This document shows positions 1-12,931 of a stretch of DNA of 64,000 bases, piece after piece. The stretch lies in contig NC_045148.1 of assembly GCF_008831285.2 (NCBI RefSeq), positions 15,726,802 through 15,790,801 of the forward strand, read 5' to 3'. The notes under the pieces were generated by a model. It had not been told where the DNA came from. It did not search any database and was given only the letters and a program-made list of their open reading frames with translations. The stretch's first letter is position 1. Each line of letters starts with the position of its first letter. A program made the position numbers and the translations under genes. Origin of the DNA: Nymphaea colorata. Taxonomy: Eukaryota; Streptophyta; Magnoliopsida; Nymphaeales; Nymphaeaceae.

Positions 1-421
1 CCACTCGTATAATTAGGTAAACTTCTCTTGTCCACCTACAATGGAAATCACTCATAACTCATACCAATACCTACTTTCTTACAGAAGCAATCACACAAGT
101 CTACTAGCTTTACCCTTGTGTATGATCAAAGATAAGAGGCTAACATTGATGTGAAAGGGCAGGGTTGGCTATGGCTGTTTTTGAAAGAGGAAAATGGTCT
201 TAAGCTATGTTACAAAGGGATCATGCCACATAAATTCATGCCAATCTAACTAAACAAATGAATATCATCAGAGCATCAGGTGCAAATGTAGATCATGTCA
301 TTCTACTAAAAATTGTACCGCAAAGATAAAATCATGAAAAATGAGACAGAATGTCTAAACGAAAATCTCCTTTTGGGAGAAAAGGGCTAAGGAAACAACA
401 CTGTCCAAAAGAAATACTTAC

Positions 422-3400
422 ATGAATCCAACCCAGTGGAAAGAGCGACCGCTTATCTTGAAAATCATATATCTCCTCTTCATTCATAGTCTGACACTGA
501 TTACAACAATAACAGCCTCATTATAGGCCCACCACATTTAGAAATTGAAAGGCACAACTTTGACTATTTAGCATGTCATCAAGAATGGCTTACAGAATCA
601 GATGTAGACTCCTGCTTTGGAATGATGAGGGATGTGATACAAAATTTTCGATTTTTCTGCAAAAAATATATTGGCATGGTTATGAATAACTCACTCACAT
701 GTATGAAGTCATACTCTGCAAACAGATAAATAAATGACCAACTCACAAGGGAACCTGCAAGGACACCGCACGTTTCTAGGTTCTTTAGGGTATTTGCCTT
801 TGCCAGCCTCATGAAATCTTCCATCATTTTAATTGGCTATTATAACATTCAAAAAGAAAGAGAATTAAAAGGCCAAACTAGACCTCACGAAACAAAAATT
901 AGAAAAGACTGCTCCTCTGAATGCAGAACAGAGAGAGAGAGAGTTACCACATGAAGTTGCAAAGGAGAGCCGGAATTAACTAAATCATCTTGCAATGACT
1001 TTGTTGGCCCTGCCATTTCATCAATTGCTGGAGAAGAAGCTGGAATCAAGCCCTGCACATCAGCAAGAACAGGCGGAGGAGAAGGTTGCCTATATATATC
1101 AAGATGCATAGGTTCTTCCACTGAACTGGCAATATTTATTGGACAAGGTTCTTCAGGCACTGGTCTTCTTTGACCATCATCCAAAGATAGAACTGCCTCA
1201 AGAATAGAGTTGGTCGCTGAACTAACACTCTCCTTGCCCATAGTGGGGGGTCCATCTTGTGCAGGAAGTGCAAGGCTGTTTGGCATGATTAACCACAAAC
1301 TTTTACTTAGTAGTACAATAAAGACAACTAAAACAGACGTGGTACCATTAACCATAACAAACTTGGAATGATCCTAACTACTTGACAGTTGGAAGTAAAT
1401 AGAAATTGTTGATGAATGCAATCTCGCTAATGACACTAAAACCTCAATTTGCAAAAGTTCAAGCGCACAATGGCAAATGCAATCTTACAGTATGTAAACC
1501 ATAAGCTACACTCTGGAAGTGCAAAGAAACCTTACAATTTTTTAAGAGAATATAAATGTCAAGAGTCTAACCTTGGCAAGTCAATAGGAGTTAAGTCGAC
1601 ATTGCTTGGATATTGAATCTGCATCAATTTGACAACTATTAAAACAAAGAATGTCAAAGAAAAAAAAATTATAGTTTAAACTTCGAAGTGTACCCCTCTG
1701 TTCACTGCAGGGGCTTGCCATTGGCCACGAAGGCCAGTTGGTCCAAGAATAGAGTGCCTTGATAATGTTTCCTCTCTTGGCTTTGGCACGCTCAAAGACC
1801 TACAATGTCATCAGAATTAAATTCATGAAGTGAAGCAGAAGAAAATACACGGTTATAGAAACTAGTAAAGCCAAATTGGATGGTAATCTTTTACCTAGAC
1901 AGGCAGGACTGGATAAGTGAACTTTTTATGACACAAAACCAGTTCAATACAGTAAAAGAAGCATATATTATATCCACATCATCTCCAAGCAAATAAAGTC
2001 AGAAACATCCAAAGCTCAGATCTACTGCTTTGTAATTTGTAAATAATAATAAATAAATAAAAATACATAAACTTTAACCAGGTTAAGTATGTCTAACAAT
2101 TGAGGCCGACTGTTGATTTCAACTCATGAGCATCTCAATAACAGAATATCTGATGATATTTTAATATTTTCAATTTTCTTGGGAAAATCTTAGCAATATA
2201 GAAACAAAGATACAAAAATATACCAATAACATAAAAAAGGCATCGAAGAAAAAATTCTACCGAGTTAACACCAAAGTAGGTACTCACTTACCTTCAAGGA
2301 TCTCATGTTTTTTTAGGCATTATGTCAGCTTTATTACATTGAGAGATATTCACAAAACTGCAGAATAAACAAGACGTAATAACTCATAAATGCATATATG
2401 GGCCTGTGGAATGTGAGCATTGATGAGCGTTCATTCCAAACGTCCAATCATGTTGAATAGGTGGTTATTGAGACTGTAAACTTAAAAAGGAACTTACCAA
2501 CTCAAAGAGGTGTCTGCCAAGTAACTTTTGAAAAATTACTTGTGTTCATTTGTGAGTTGTCCAATCATATTGATTGAATGGTTCATGTTAGTAGTTGTCA
2601 CAAATATCATTTGTGGCTATTCAACGGAAAGGTTTTTCTTCGGAAAATACAAGATTAAAAGTTAAAAAATGAAAGATCTTAAAACTAACATGTGAAAAGC
2701 TGACTTGTTTTTAATGCTTTTTTCGTGTTTTTTTTTTTAAATAAGACGTGTTTTCTGTGATGATGGTTAATACCCAAGAATGCACATATTTGGTGGTGCT
2801 CATATCCTGTGAAACCTATGTACATCCAAATTTTAATAAAATGGTTGTCATTCTAGATCTAGAGTTGACTTGTATCTCAAAATGGAGTCATAGATCCATT
2901 TGTGATCAATGTCCATGTAATATTGGATCTGCTGAAAGGGTAAGAGGTATTACGTTTCTGTGGAGAAGTAAAACAGGTCATACTAGATTCAATCCAAACC
3001 CAATTTCGATTATACACGTTTACCTGATACAGCCTACAATCAAATTCTGTCCAAACCTGATGAAGTCTCATCCTAATCTGAGCCAAACTGATATACACAT
3101 CACCTGGAAAATCCACGTGCTAATCTGAGCCTAACTGATACATACGTCACCTGGACAATCCACTTGATACATGGATGAAACCTATATCCCTAAGCAAAAG
3201 CCAAATTCAAGATGAAACTTTTGGCATATCTTTGTAAGCCCCAACGTCCCAACCCGCTCCCCTGCACCCTCTTCACATCTTCATAACCTCAAAGCATTTT
3301 TCATCTTAGACCAATTTGGAACATATTTCTGCCCAGAGATTGATCTCACAAAAGCATTTCGACAGGATGTTTAGACAGAGAAAATTTATGTCTGCTCATG

Positions 3401-6400
3401 CTGTAGATATAACTGTCATGAAACTTCTCAAATTTAGTCTAGTTTATTCAGTAAGAGCTGAGACTAACTAATTGACTGTTTCTCAATATTCCATTTTTCT
3501 ATTTCCGTTAAGATTAACTTTGCAATTATGGAATACAAATTTCAGAACCTTTTGCAGAAAACTGCATTCCAAAACATAAAATCATCATTGGCAACTCCTT
3601 CAAGTTAATAATCTTTAACACTTAAATAGGTTATGCATAAATTTCATCAATAAATGGCCTATACTTTACCACTCTAATTTGATGAGTGTTGCACCAATTT
3701 TACAAATGCTTTGTATTTAATAAGACATGATAGCAAAAACATCATGGTTGAATGAGCTACACCTTTCACTTTCACATAACCTTTTCAAACTTCCAGAATA
3801 TTAAGCTTATCTCATAGAAACAGCTCAGAAGCTGAAGAAAATACATCAGTGTTTTAGTACAATCTCTTTACATGAACTAATGCTCTATAGTATATGTCAG
3901 TGTGTAATTAGGCGCCTGACAAAGAATCAAAAAAACAAATTCTAAGCATTAACTTCAACCTATGAAAAACATTCCCAGATTAATGAACAAATTGCAATGA
4001 TTGTGGTAATAAAACTCCATCAATGCTTCTCACAGTATGTACATTTGTCTGAACCGCCACACTTATTCAATCACCTTTTATCTGAAGAGCTCAAGCTTTC
4101 TAATGTTCAGAATACATGAAAAGGACAAAAGTTTAAAAAAGAAGCCAGATAATGACCATAAGTAACTTCTCCAAAGCAATGACTAGAAAAATTAAATTGA
4201 TATGCTTAGTGGTGACGGCATTTACATTTTACGAATTTGGTTTTCTATTTGCTTGGACTGCAAGAGCTTATCCCGAGGTGTTTCATAATGTTTCTGTGTA
4301 GTCTGAGGTGGCTCCGGTTGCCATACACCACTAACCTGCAATACAAGTAAACACAATGATGATAAGGATGGCGCCATCTGCCAGTTCAGGATGCCAACCA
4401 TAGATTCTCAGAATGCGTTTCTTGGAGCCATTACAGGCCATTGTGTATAAAGTTTCAACAATAAGTCATCATAGTGATGCAATGTGTAAAACAAATATTA
4501 GAAAATTACAAAATAATACCCAAAAAAGAAAGTTTTAGCAACATATCTTCTTTCCAAACTAAAATCAGATTTCCTGAATAAAGAAATATAAAAAGTAAAA
4601 AAGGAAAAGGTTGAAAAATAAAGAATATTAAAAACCCACATTTAACTTGAATGTTGCAATAACATCTTGCTACTTACCAAAATTCTGTTATTTAAGAAAC
4701 ATCACAAAATTTTAAGCCCCACATCCACAATTATATTGTGATAATATCATGACATCTTCAAAATGTAGATGACTACAGAAACAACCCTAATGGAAGCTTA
4801 CAACAACAATACTTCTTCTGATGAACAGGTCGATTACCTGTCTGATGCTATAATTTGCAGAACTTTGCTTTGTCACTGGAGGCCACTCAAGAGAGGAATC
4901 CATATAGATATTTTGTTGGCCATGGCGCTGGTAATCATTTCTACTATTCTGCTTCCTGTTCAAATCTTCTATTTGATTCTGGACAACTGGCTTCAGCTTC
5001 TCCAATTCAGTCAATGTATCCAGTAATTTCTACAATATTATGCATTGGTCAAGAAACTCAAAAGAAAATATTTGCCTATTGTTTAGAACAAAGAAAGAGC
5101 ACCTTCTTATAGAAAGCCTTTTCCTTGGGCAATGAACTTTGGTAATCTTGATGGCATGGTATGGTCTCAGTAATCAAACTGAACATCAGAATTTAAACAG
5201 AGTTAGACACAACGTACAGTAAGAAACAAAACTCTAACAAAGCATTAGTCAACATTTAAACTTATTTATCAGCATTTGGCAACACATCAGTTTAGCTACT
5301 GCCATAAATTACTTTTGAAGATTTTAAAGGCTTGGGAATTTTTCTCTACAATAGAAGTATCATTCCAAGAAACTTGTGAGATTAAGATATGTTTTCCACA
5401 CCTTGAAAATCTAAGAAGTAGTATATACAGATCAATTAGATTCTTCTCTTCTCGATAAATACTAGCCTGCAAAGTATATTGAAAAAAGACATCTCATCAG
5501 CAAATTGGCCAAGCAAGCAGGAATATGTCAGCTGATATATAGAAGCACATTAAAGGAAAGGGGTGCAAGATTAGGTGTTCTTCTCTTTGACAATCAGCAA
5601 CGATACAAAATTTATATGGTTTTCTGACTACATTCTAAAGATAGTTACCACCATTGTATGGACCACACCAAGAATGTTATTCGAGCATTCCAGGAGGCAA
5701 TATTTAGAAAAAAAAAAAAAAAGTCAATTTTCTGGAAGGATGGACAAGCTCATTCTTTTCATTATCACTTTCAGAAAGGGTTATTTTACAATAAAGAGCA
5801 CTGCTTTCTGCTTCTGCTGAAATGAAGATCCAGTGGGAAGGAATCAGTAAGGCTCATGGGTTCACATGGATAACACATTGCTTCTTGTGAAGCTGGCGTT
5901 CTTCAACAGAGAGGAGAAAGTGGAACAGGAATGGATAAAAGCAGTGTCACACCAACTAGGCTGAAAGTGATGATGACACCATGCTGCCTTGCAAACTTGT
6001 GATATTTAGCAGAAAGACACATCAAAAAAACAGAGAAAGTGCGGACCATGAGAACAGGCAATGAAGTGGGAAGAAGAAAGCTGAAAATGACAACAACATC
6101 CGTAACAGGAAAATCTTAGAAAAAGGTGCACATAAAAGAAAGGAAGCATGTGATCACAATATAGAACTAGAAGGAAAAAGGGAATATATCAACGATAAAT
6201 CAAATCAAGCACGAAAAATACAGACTAAATGATATAGAACACATAATAATAAAGTGAAAAATTAACTCTAAGAGAAGGAAAACAACACAAAGAAGTTGGA
6301 AATTACAGCATGGGTGTGCAAGACAGACAACAAAGAGAGAGAGAGAGAGAGAAAGGGAGAGAGAGAGAGGATGTACTAGTGAAAGAAGCAGGAAAACATT

Positions 6401-8022
6401 AGCCAGATGAAAGCCCATAAAAAAGTCAAAAACTTCATTAGGCCTCAAAAGAATTTTCGTCACTTTCACTTCACATCTGCTCAATATCAGTAGTATTTGT
6501 CACATAATACCATGGAGCCATACAATGTGCTACTGTGGCAAAGCAGAATCCACTTAATGTTATGAATATATATCATGCAACATGAACTGCAACTGACAAT
6601 AACCATCAAATACATTCAGCTACACTAATGCCCTGAAAAGGAAGAATCTAATCATCCATTCCATCATATTCCGATGTTCACCTTCCTATACTGCATCAAT
6701 CCCTCCAGTGATTAACAATGCGATGGAGGTTGGAGTGCAAATGGCTTAGACCCAGGGCAGCTAAATACAATTGAGAGCAGAGTGGGAGTTGGATCAGGTA
6801 CGACTAAAAATGAAGAAGAACTTATACCTGACCCACCAACTTGCAAGCCCTACATGCATGTGCATTACATAACTAAGAAGCTGTTATCAAAGCAGGATTG
6901 TAGCCAAATGAGAAACAAAAGAATAGGAAGAAATGGCTGGGAAGTGGGAAGTAAATGTAATCGAGGTAGGAAAGAGGACTGTTATGTTCCTAAATCACCT
7001 CATCTGTACAAAAATAACTTCAGAGGAAACACAACAGGCAGCATCCTGAAAGAGAAATTACCAAGCAGCTAAACCAATAATTTCTGCTCAACCAACATCA
7101 CCAGATAAATAAAGTATGTTATTATGGACAACGACACCATGCATTACGCACCAAGTCTAACCTCAAACCTGAAATATGGGGCAGTCAATTCGCATGATAA
7201 GATCAAACGCCATCAACCTACCATCATATAAATACACATAGGCATGAAGAAAGGTTGTGCCATCACGTTCAGGCTTTGAAGCGATAATACTTTAAACCTA
7301 ATTGGCCATTAGGTACAATTGCAAGTAAAAACATATCATATGTAACCCCTGAATCAACAGTCAATCTGCAGACAAAATCTTGAATGAAAGTTACTAGACG
7401 ACACACTCTAAGTGGAGACAATATTAATGATTCAACATACAACCATTTCCCTCCTACTCATACAATGCTTCCCACTCATCAATGTGGTCATGAAAAGTTC
7501 AATTGACATACAGACCTCTTCTTTCTTTAGCGGAATCAACCAGACAAGCGCCATCCCTAGTCGAAGTTGATCAATTTGGCCGATTCTTGGATACGGACGG
7601 GCAAAAGCAGCAGAACCAACAACTACTTCCTTATTCAAGATAACAATTTAACAATACTCCGCCCATTAAAAGGACTAAAAAGAGCCAATTCCCAGAGAAT
7701 AATAAGCAAATTGCACAGGATATTCCCAGTTAAATTCATATGTTTATCAGGAAAGCGACCAAAGGAAAACCAACTCGTTCCGATTAACTTACTAGACAAT
7801 CGAAATTCCCACATTAAAATAAGAAAACCCTCATGCGATCAAAACGAAAAACACCAATTCATCGCCCCAAAAACCAACAAGGGAGGAGTCATGGAGAGAT
7901 CGTCGTACTTGCTTAAGGAGATTCTCCGCGATTCGGTAATAATATCGGAGGGATATCCGACTGTCGACATCGAGCTTGCGCGTGCTCGCGGCGATGCTGA
8001 TCCCCCCAGACGACGGCCTCAT
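422..8022 (-). CDS. AMSH1: AMSH-like ubiquitin thioesterase (AMSH1 type), 3' end off the window
   Basis: JAMM-family deubiquitinase that trims K63/K48 ubiquitin chains in endosomal and ESCRT-linked traffic (family knowledge). Exons, 5' to 3', all GT-AG and phase-consistent: 8022-7909, 5466-5402, 5178-5103, 5029-4838, 4335-4226, 1799-1682, 1618-1572, 1275-948, 836-747, 656-594, 496-422. They give 426 codons. The N-terminus (RKLDVDSRISLRYYYRIAEN, then ASIYREEKN and ETIPCHQDY) is the MIT/USP8-like domain. The middle has LTELEKLKPVVQNQI, ETLSRHSILGPTGL, QYPSN and RQPSPPPVLADVQ, closer to plant AMSH1 than AMSH3. The JAMM domain begins near residue 351; Glu371 (LETCGVLAGS) fits the conserved glutamate. 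The model stops after FPLGWIH, so the HxHPxQ zinc motif and about 80 residues lie to the left. The start is the first ATG after an in-frame stop. The donor at 1682 (GAA/GTTTAA) is weak; GGG/GTACAC nearby is the alternative. Confidence 0.93.
3074..3167. repeat. 47-bp imperfect tandem duplication in an AMSH1 intron
   Basis: Two adjacent copies start with TAATCTGAGCC at 3074 and 3121 and differ at a few positions. They lie inside the long intron between the exons at 4226 and 1799. This is ordinary local duplication with no coding role visible. Confidence 0.8.
6335..6369. repeat. (GA)n microsatellite in the first AMSH1 intron
   Basis: Two GA runs are separated by a short interruption. They lie in the 2.4-kb first intron (5467-7908), where I see no further exon. 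Confidence 0.9.
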
Positions 8023-9082
8023 CTTCGAGGGGTTTGGTCGGCAGGAGGTTCGACGATCCTCAGAGGGAAATGGTGATGATGATGATGAAGACGTCGCGAT
8101 CCCTCACAAAGGGAGGAAGACGACGGCGTCGTTCTTCACGGCGGAAGGGTCGACCCTTCTGGAGTCTGGACTTCTCCTCCTGCCCTCAGGCAAGAAGGAA
8201 GCGCCCTCGTGGCTGGTGGAAAGTGGAAACTGTGTAACCTTTGATGTGACAAGCGTAGACGATGTTATCCTGACATAAAAACTAACTAACGTGAAAAGAA
8301 AAACACCTTAATACTAAACTAACTTCAGTTAAAAACAGTTAAAAATATTTTTTTAATATTTATTTAGGAAAAATCATCTTTGTAGAACTCTTATGTATCT
8401 AAAGATTTTATCTTACTTACAATATATCTTTCAACTTTGATAAAGTGTTTCTTATCATTTATGACAATATTCTAATTAAATTTGACTGGTAATAGACGCA
8501 AAGGCATGCGTAAGGATGTGCACATTATGTGCACATCATGAGCATTACGTTCATTTGGTATTCCTTTTCACACCATATTTAGTCGAAGGGCTGTTTGAAA
8601 AATTCATTTTCACATGGGACTTTTTAAATAAATTGAGCATTCTTTTTTTTTCATTAAGTTTTTCGAGACTTTTTTTAATCTTTGAAGTCATTAGGGTGGA
8701 ACCCATTTGGGCTCAATGCAAAAAAAAAAAACGAAAATCTCACCAAGAAAATTTTATTTGAAGTTTCGTTAATGCTTACTTAGGGGAAACTGTCTTTGGT
8801 ATAAAACCTTTGAGTTTGCAACCTCCATTGCAAGCAAGGAATATTCTATCTTTTGATACTTTTTAGCTTTTCTCTATCTCACTTTTCCATGCATTCAAGA
8901 GAAATGATGAAATTTTGAAATGCATAAGAAAATTCCAGAATTGCAATTTAAGAAATTGGATCAATGGCAGATTTTTTTTTCTTTTTCTTTTTTTCCAAAG
9001 TTACATGAGTCGACTAGCCACCTACTTCCAAGGTCACGTTTAAAGTAAGACCAAAAGTTTCAATATTTGATTGCTAATGTAG

Positions 9083-9185
9083 CGGATCCAGAAACTTCTA
9101 GCCACATGACACTAATACATAATACTCACATTCTAAATCCCTTAAAAAACTTCAGACCCTTCAAATATATAGTAAAATAGCTTAG
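9083..9185 (+). mobile_element. Degenerate copy of a dispersed element (GCGGATCCAGAAA type)
   Basis: It begins GCGGATCCAGAAACTTCTAG and contains CAGACCCTTCAAATATATAG. Nearly the same two blocks, in the same order, recur at 57152-57225. Two shared blocks mark both as copies of one dispersed element. Ends and target duplications are not clear. Confidence 0.55.
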
Positions 9186-9867
9186 GAGAGCCAATATGTA
9201 AACATGCAAATGGCTACAAAAAGCTAATATGTACATAAGTAATTTGTATGGGTTTGTATAGAAAATGGAGCATACAAATATGACTGCAATAAAAGGACTA
9301 GATCCAAAAATGACAGATTTTATCTAATTTCACCTTGCTATGTATCATACATATATTTATGTCCATGTAGGTGCGACCAAGATCATACCTTATAAGTGAA
9401 ACTAATCAGGATGCTCCAAATTGGTATGTCTAGTGAGTTTGGTTTTGGTTACATGGAAACACAAAAGAAAAAAGAAAGAAAGAAATAAAGAGAGTTCTTT
9501 ATCTCATAGACACGGCCCTTTGCATAAGCCTAAGCAGGTATAAACTTTTATATATAAAGACAATTCCATAAAAAAGATCGGAGAGCAAAATTTAGTGGAA
9601 TTTGAGACTTAATTCAAGGACTTCAACTTCGTACTCTTCACATTTTTTTTTCCTTCTCTCTTCTCACCACTTTTAGTGGATTTTCTGTTACATTTGGATG
9701 AAAGTACCAATCACAATTCTAATTTTGGTGCAACAATGGTAAGGGCCAGAGTTAGCCCATTAAATGTGTATCCCAAAGAACGTTGCTTCAATTCTTTGAA
9801 CTTGCACCAACCAGTTGTCACCATCGGCTGCGGCCGCACATTGGTAATGCAACGTCGATCCGATGCA

Positions 9868-9990
9868 GAGGCGGAGCTAAGAATTTTTTGTCTGAAAGAC
9901 ACTTGACAGAGCAACTAAATTGTAAACCTTCTTCTATTTAAATGTTTGAGAGACACATTAATATATATAAATAAACAAATGACAAGGGAC
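9868..9990 (+). mobile_element. Degenerate element fragment starting CAGAGGCGGAGCTAAGAA
   Basis: The GGCGGAGC-type start followed by an AT-rich body is the same kind of terminus seen at 29039, 63116 and, inverted, at 63482. The right end was not located. Confidence 0.45.
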
Positions 9991-11684
9991 ACCTCTATAT
10001 AAACAATACTTGGATTCGAATGTCAGTTCAAATTGGTTATATGTCTCCAGGATCCATATGTGAATAAAAAGCATATCTAAAAATTCACTAAGCCTGATTA
10101 GTTGAATTCAGATCAGATTCCAAACAACCAAAAATTTCAGAAACATTTGTCCTGGTAGTAAAGATGAATCCAACCCATTGCCCATTGTCCCTTGCTTGAT
10201 GCTGGTGAAGCATCACATCATACTATAGGAAACCATTCATGCACCCCAGCACAGACTGGAGATATGCTAACAGAGTTGCTTGCTTTTCTGTCCTGAAATT
10301 CAAATTTCAACAAACTCTCAGAATCAATTCTAGTCCATGCAACAATCATCTCATGTACATCTCTCTCAAGTTTCCATTTTTTGATGCCTTTGAGGGCCCA
10401 TTCAATCAATGCAAGAGATCACAATATCTCCAGTTTCTGACAATTTTGAGAAGCTCTTGTTGGGTATGCATAATTATGAAGGAAGCATAGTTTTACATGT
10501 TGGTACCTAATTAACATTGAACTTACATTTAGTTCGTGATCTTGTTTTTGAAATACTTGGAAGATAAACACCTAGGTTTTATGAAACTAGTAAAATAGTT
10601 CCGTGAGTTAATTTTTCTTATATCTTTTACCTATGTTTATTTTTATTAATTGTCTTCAGAAGCGATTCAATTTCCTATATAATGCAGTGAATCCCACGGG
10701 ACCAACATTTTTTAGATGATTGACTGACGTCATAACTTGGAAATTTTTTAGAATTTTTCATATTTAAATATTATCAATGAGGTAACAGGATATACAAGGA
10801 AGAATGAAATTTGACACCAATCTCAAAACTCTAACCCCGATCTTCATCTATTAATATTAATATATGGTTAAGAATTTTATCAAAAACAAATTAATGTCTT
10901 CCTGATCACCATCATGTCACACTTTTAACTAATTTGATAAAGTTTTCCTACTTATATGAATCAGATATAGGTCAAGTGCTGATTACAGTAAATAAATAGT
11001 GGAAAGATAAAACTAAAATCCTGTATAGTGATTAAATGAATGAGAACTAACGTAGAACTTCAAAGTGGATTTAGAACGTGATTTGACCATAAAAACTCAT
11101 CATCTTCTCCTGCTCTGCATCACCTTATTGGGCTAGCTAACTCCGACATTCCATCAAAGCATCTCCTCAACTATAAAACCATCTGAATTAAAATTAAGCC
11201 AACCACAAGAAGAGTAACTTCGGCAAACATAGTATTATGTGTTCCTCCCAAATATTTGAAAATTGGCCTACGTGCATTAGTTTACAACAAAATGAGGTGC
11301 CCATGTGAAAATTATCCTGAAGGAGATGTGACAAAACTTTCAAACATAATACTTTTTTCCCCCTGCCATAGTGAAGGTTAAAATCAACAAAGCCAAGCAT
11401 TCATGTCAGATACTCATTTTGGTGTGAGCATCATGAGGCAACTCCTTGTTCACTGAAATTCATTGTTCCTCTTCTCTTTTAACAGGTTGGTCATGCAACT
11501 GCCGTTGTCAGCCAACATGATTCATATCTCAGCGATGAATTGCATCATATCGTGCACTTATTTGTTTTATTTTCTGTTGTTTTCATTGTGATGAAAAAAA
11601 AAGCCTCTCCATACGTCAAATTTCAGGAACTTTTCTCTTCTTTCTTCGGTTGTGCTGAAGTGGGGAGTGTGGAATCGTAAGAAT

Positions 11685-12931
11685 ATGGGACACCATTCTT
11701 GCTGCAGTAAGCAGAAAGTTAGAAGGGGACTTTGGTCTCCCGAGGAAGACGAAAAGCTCTTTAACTATGTCACTACTCATGGTCACGGTTGCTGGAGTTC
11801 TGTGCCCAAACAAGCAGGTTGCATTACTCTCTCTCTCTCTCTCTCTCTGCCTTATATTTTAGCTAGGAAAACTAAATGTTGACATCCCACTGTATGCATG
11901 TGTTTGTGTATACGTAAGTACTTTCAGCTTTAGTATGTCTATTTACTCTTCTCTGTGTTATGTGGAAGGCCTTCAAAGATGTGGCAAGAGTTGCAGATTA
12001 AGATGGCTTAATTACCTAAGGCCTGACCTGAAAAGAGGAAACTTCTCAGCAGAGGAAGAGTCTCTTATCATCGAGCTCCACAGGACACTTGGAAACAGGT
12101 CATTGCTACGAATATTCTCTTTTACTCATCATTTTATCTTTCTTTTTTTGCCTTGAAACAAGTTAGTCAATTTCCATGTACTACCTTTTCTTGGTTGCTA
12201 TTATGACTGCAAGACTTATCTGTCATTCCTTAAGTCGCAGATGGGCTAAAATAGCCAAGCATTTGCCTGGAAGAACAGACAATGAAGTGAAGAACTTCTG
12301 GAACTCCTGCATAAAGAAAAATTTGGTCTCCTGCAGCACAGATCGGCCAACGGACAGTAACAAATCAGAACTTATAGCAAATTCTAATGAGATTCAATCC
12401 ATAAGCATGCATCTCATGAATCCTAACATGATTCCTTCTCAAGATCTAATGTCCATGTCTGTCTCAGATTGTGCACCGCCCGTCAATCAAAATCTTGATG
12501 GTCATGAAGTTTCTGCTGCCGATGACAGAGCAGAATGGAATGCTGCACCATGTGCATGGTCTTTCAATGACCAGAATCACATGTCAACTCTCTACCATGA
12601 TAATGGAGTAACTCCTGCATGCTATGTTCAAGGAAACAATTCAGAGTTTACTGGCGCCTCTTCTAATTACCAGTTGTGTTCTCCATCTGCATCCACGTTG
12701 ATGCCGAAGCTATGTGATTTCAAGGGCGCTGATGAATATGGCATGCTAACGTATCAGAATGAGGCTACTCTTAACATTGAGGATGATCCTTACTTTGCAT
12801 CTACCTCATGCCATGATGCGTTTGAACCATATGTAGCATTAGATAACATGCAGTATGTTGATTCTATTGTGGCAGGATCATCTTCTCCATACGAAAATGT
12901 CCTTACGAGGGCAAGTTTCCCTCCTAAGTAA
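11685..12931 (+). CDS. MYB26: R2R3-MYB transcription factor, MYB26-like
   Basis: Nuclear DNA-binding regulator. The MYB26 clade controls secondary wall thickening of the anther endothecium and so pollen release (family knowledge; not shown here). Three exons, 11685-11817, 11969-12098 and 12241-12931, give 317 aa with the classic R2R3-MYB intron positions. The start MGHHSCC and [17 protein letters not shown] fit MYB26 and MYB103. R2 carries Trp17, Trp37 and Trp57. R3 has Phe70 replacing the first Trp, as is usual, then Trp89 and Trp108. PDLKRGNFS and [15 protein letters not shown] favour MYB26 over MYB103, which has EIKNYWNS. The C-terminal 200 residues are Ser/Asn/acidic and poorly conserved. 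The upstream in-frame codons lack an ATG, so the MGHH start is secure. A (CT)n tract lies at the start of intron 1. Confidence 0.94.
11828..11850. repeat. (CT)n microsatellite in MYB26-like intron 1
   Basis: A CT run starts about ten bases after the donor site of the first intron. It is a possible length-variable locus. Confidence 0.9.

Larger units (their letters stand above)
8107..11684. other. Intergenic region between AMSH1 and the MYB26-like gene
   Basis: The first part (about 8030-8270) is GC-rich and is the 5' leader and promoter side of AMSH1. The rest is AT-rich. The only structured parts I see are two transposon-derived fragments, listed separately. A minus-strand open stretch at 10218-10409 resembles no family I know. 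A TATAAAA at 11172 lies about 510 bases before the MYB start, too far to call confidently. Confidence 0.6.

Noticed and set aside
1-421. The missing JAMM zinc-binding exon of AMSH1
   Set aside because: No reverse-complement HTHPTQ-type sequence occurs in the first 421 bases, so it must lie outside the window.
4769-5112. Plus-strand open frames of 85 codons
   Set aside because: They are antisense shadows of the AMSH1 exon at 4838-5029, which matches the family in the other orientation.
8030-8106. Upstream extension of AMSH1 translation
   Set aside because: The frame has no ATG between the upstream TGA (8106-8104) and the ATG at 8022.
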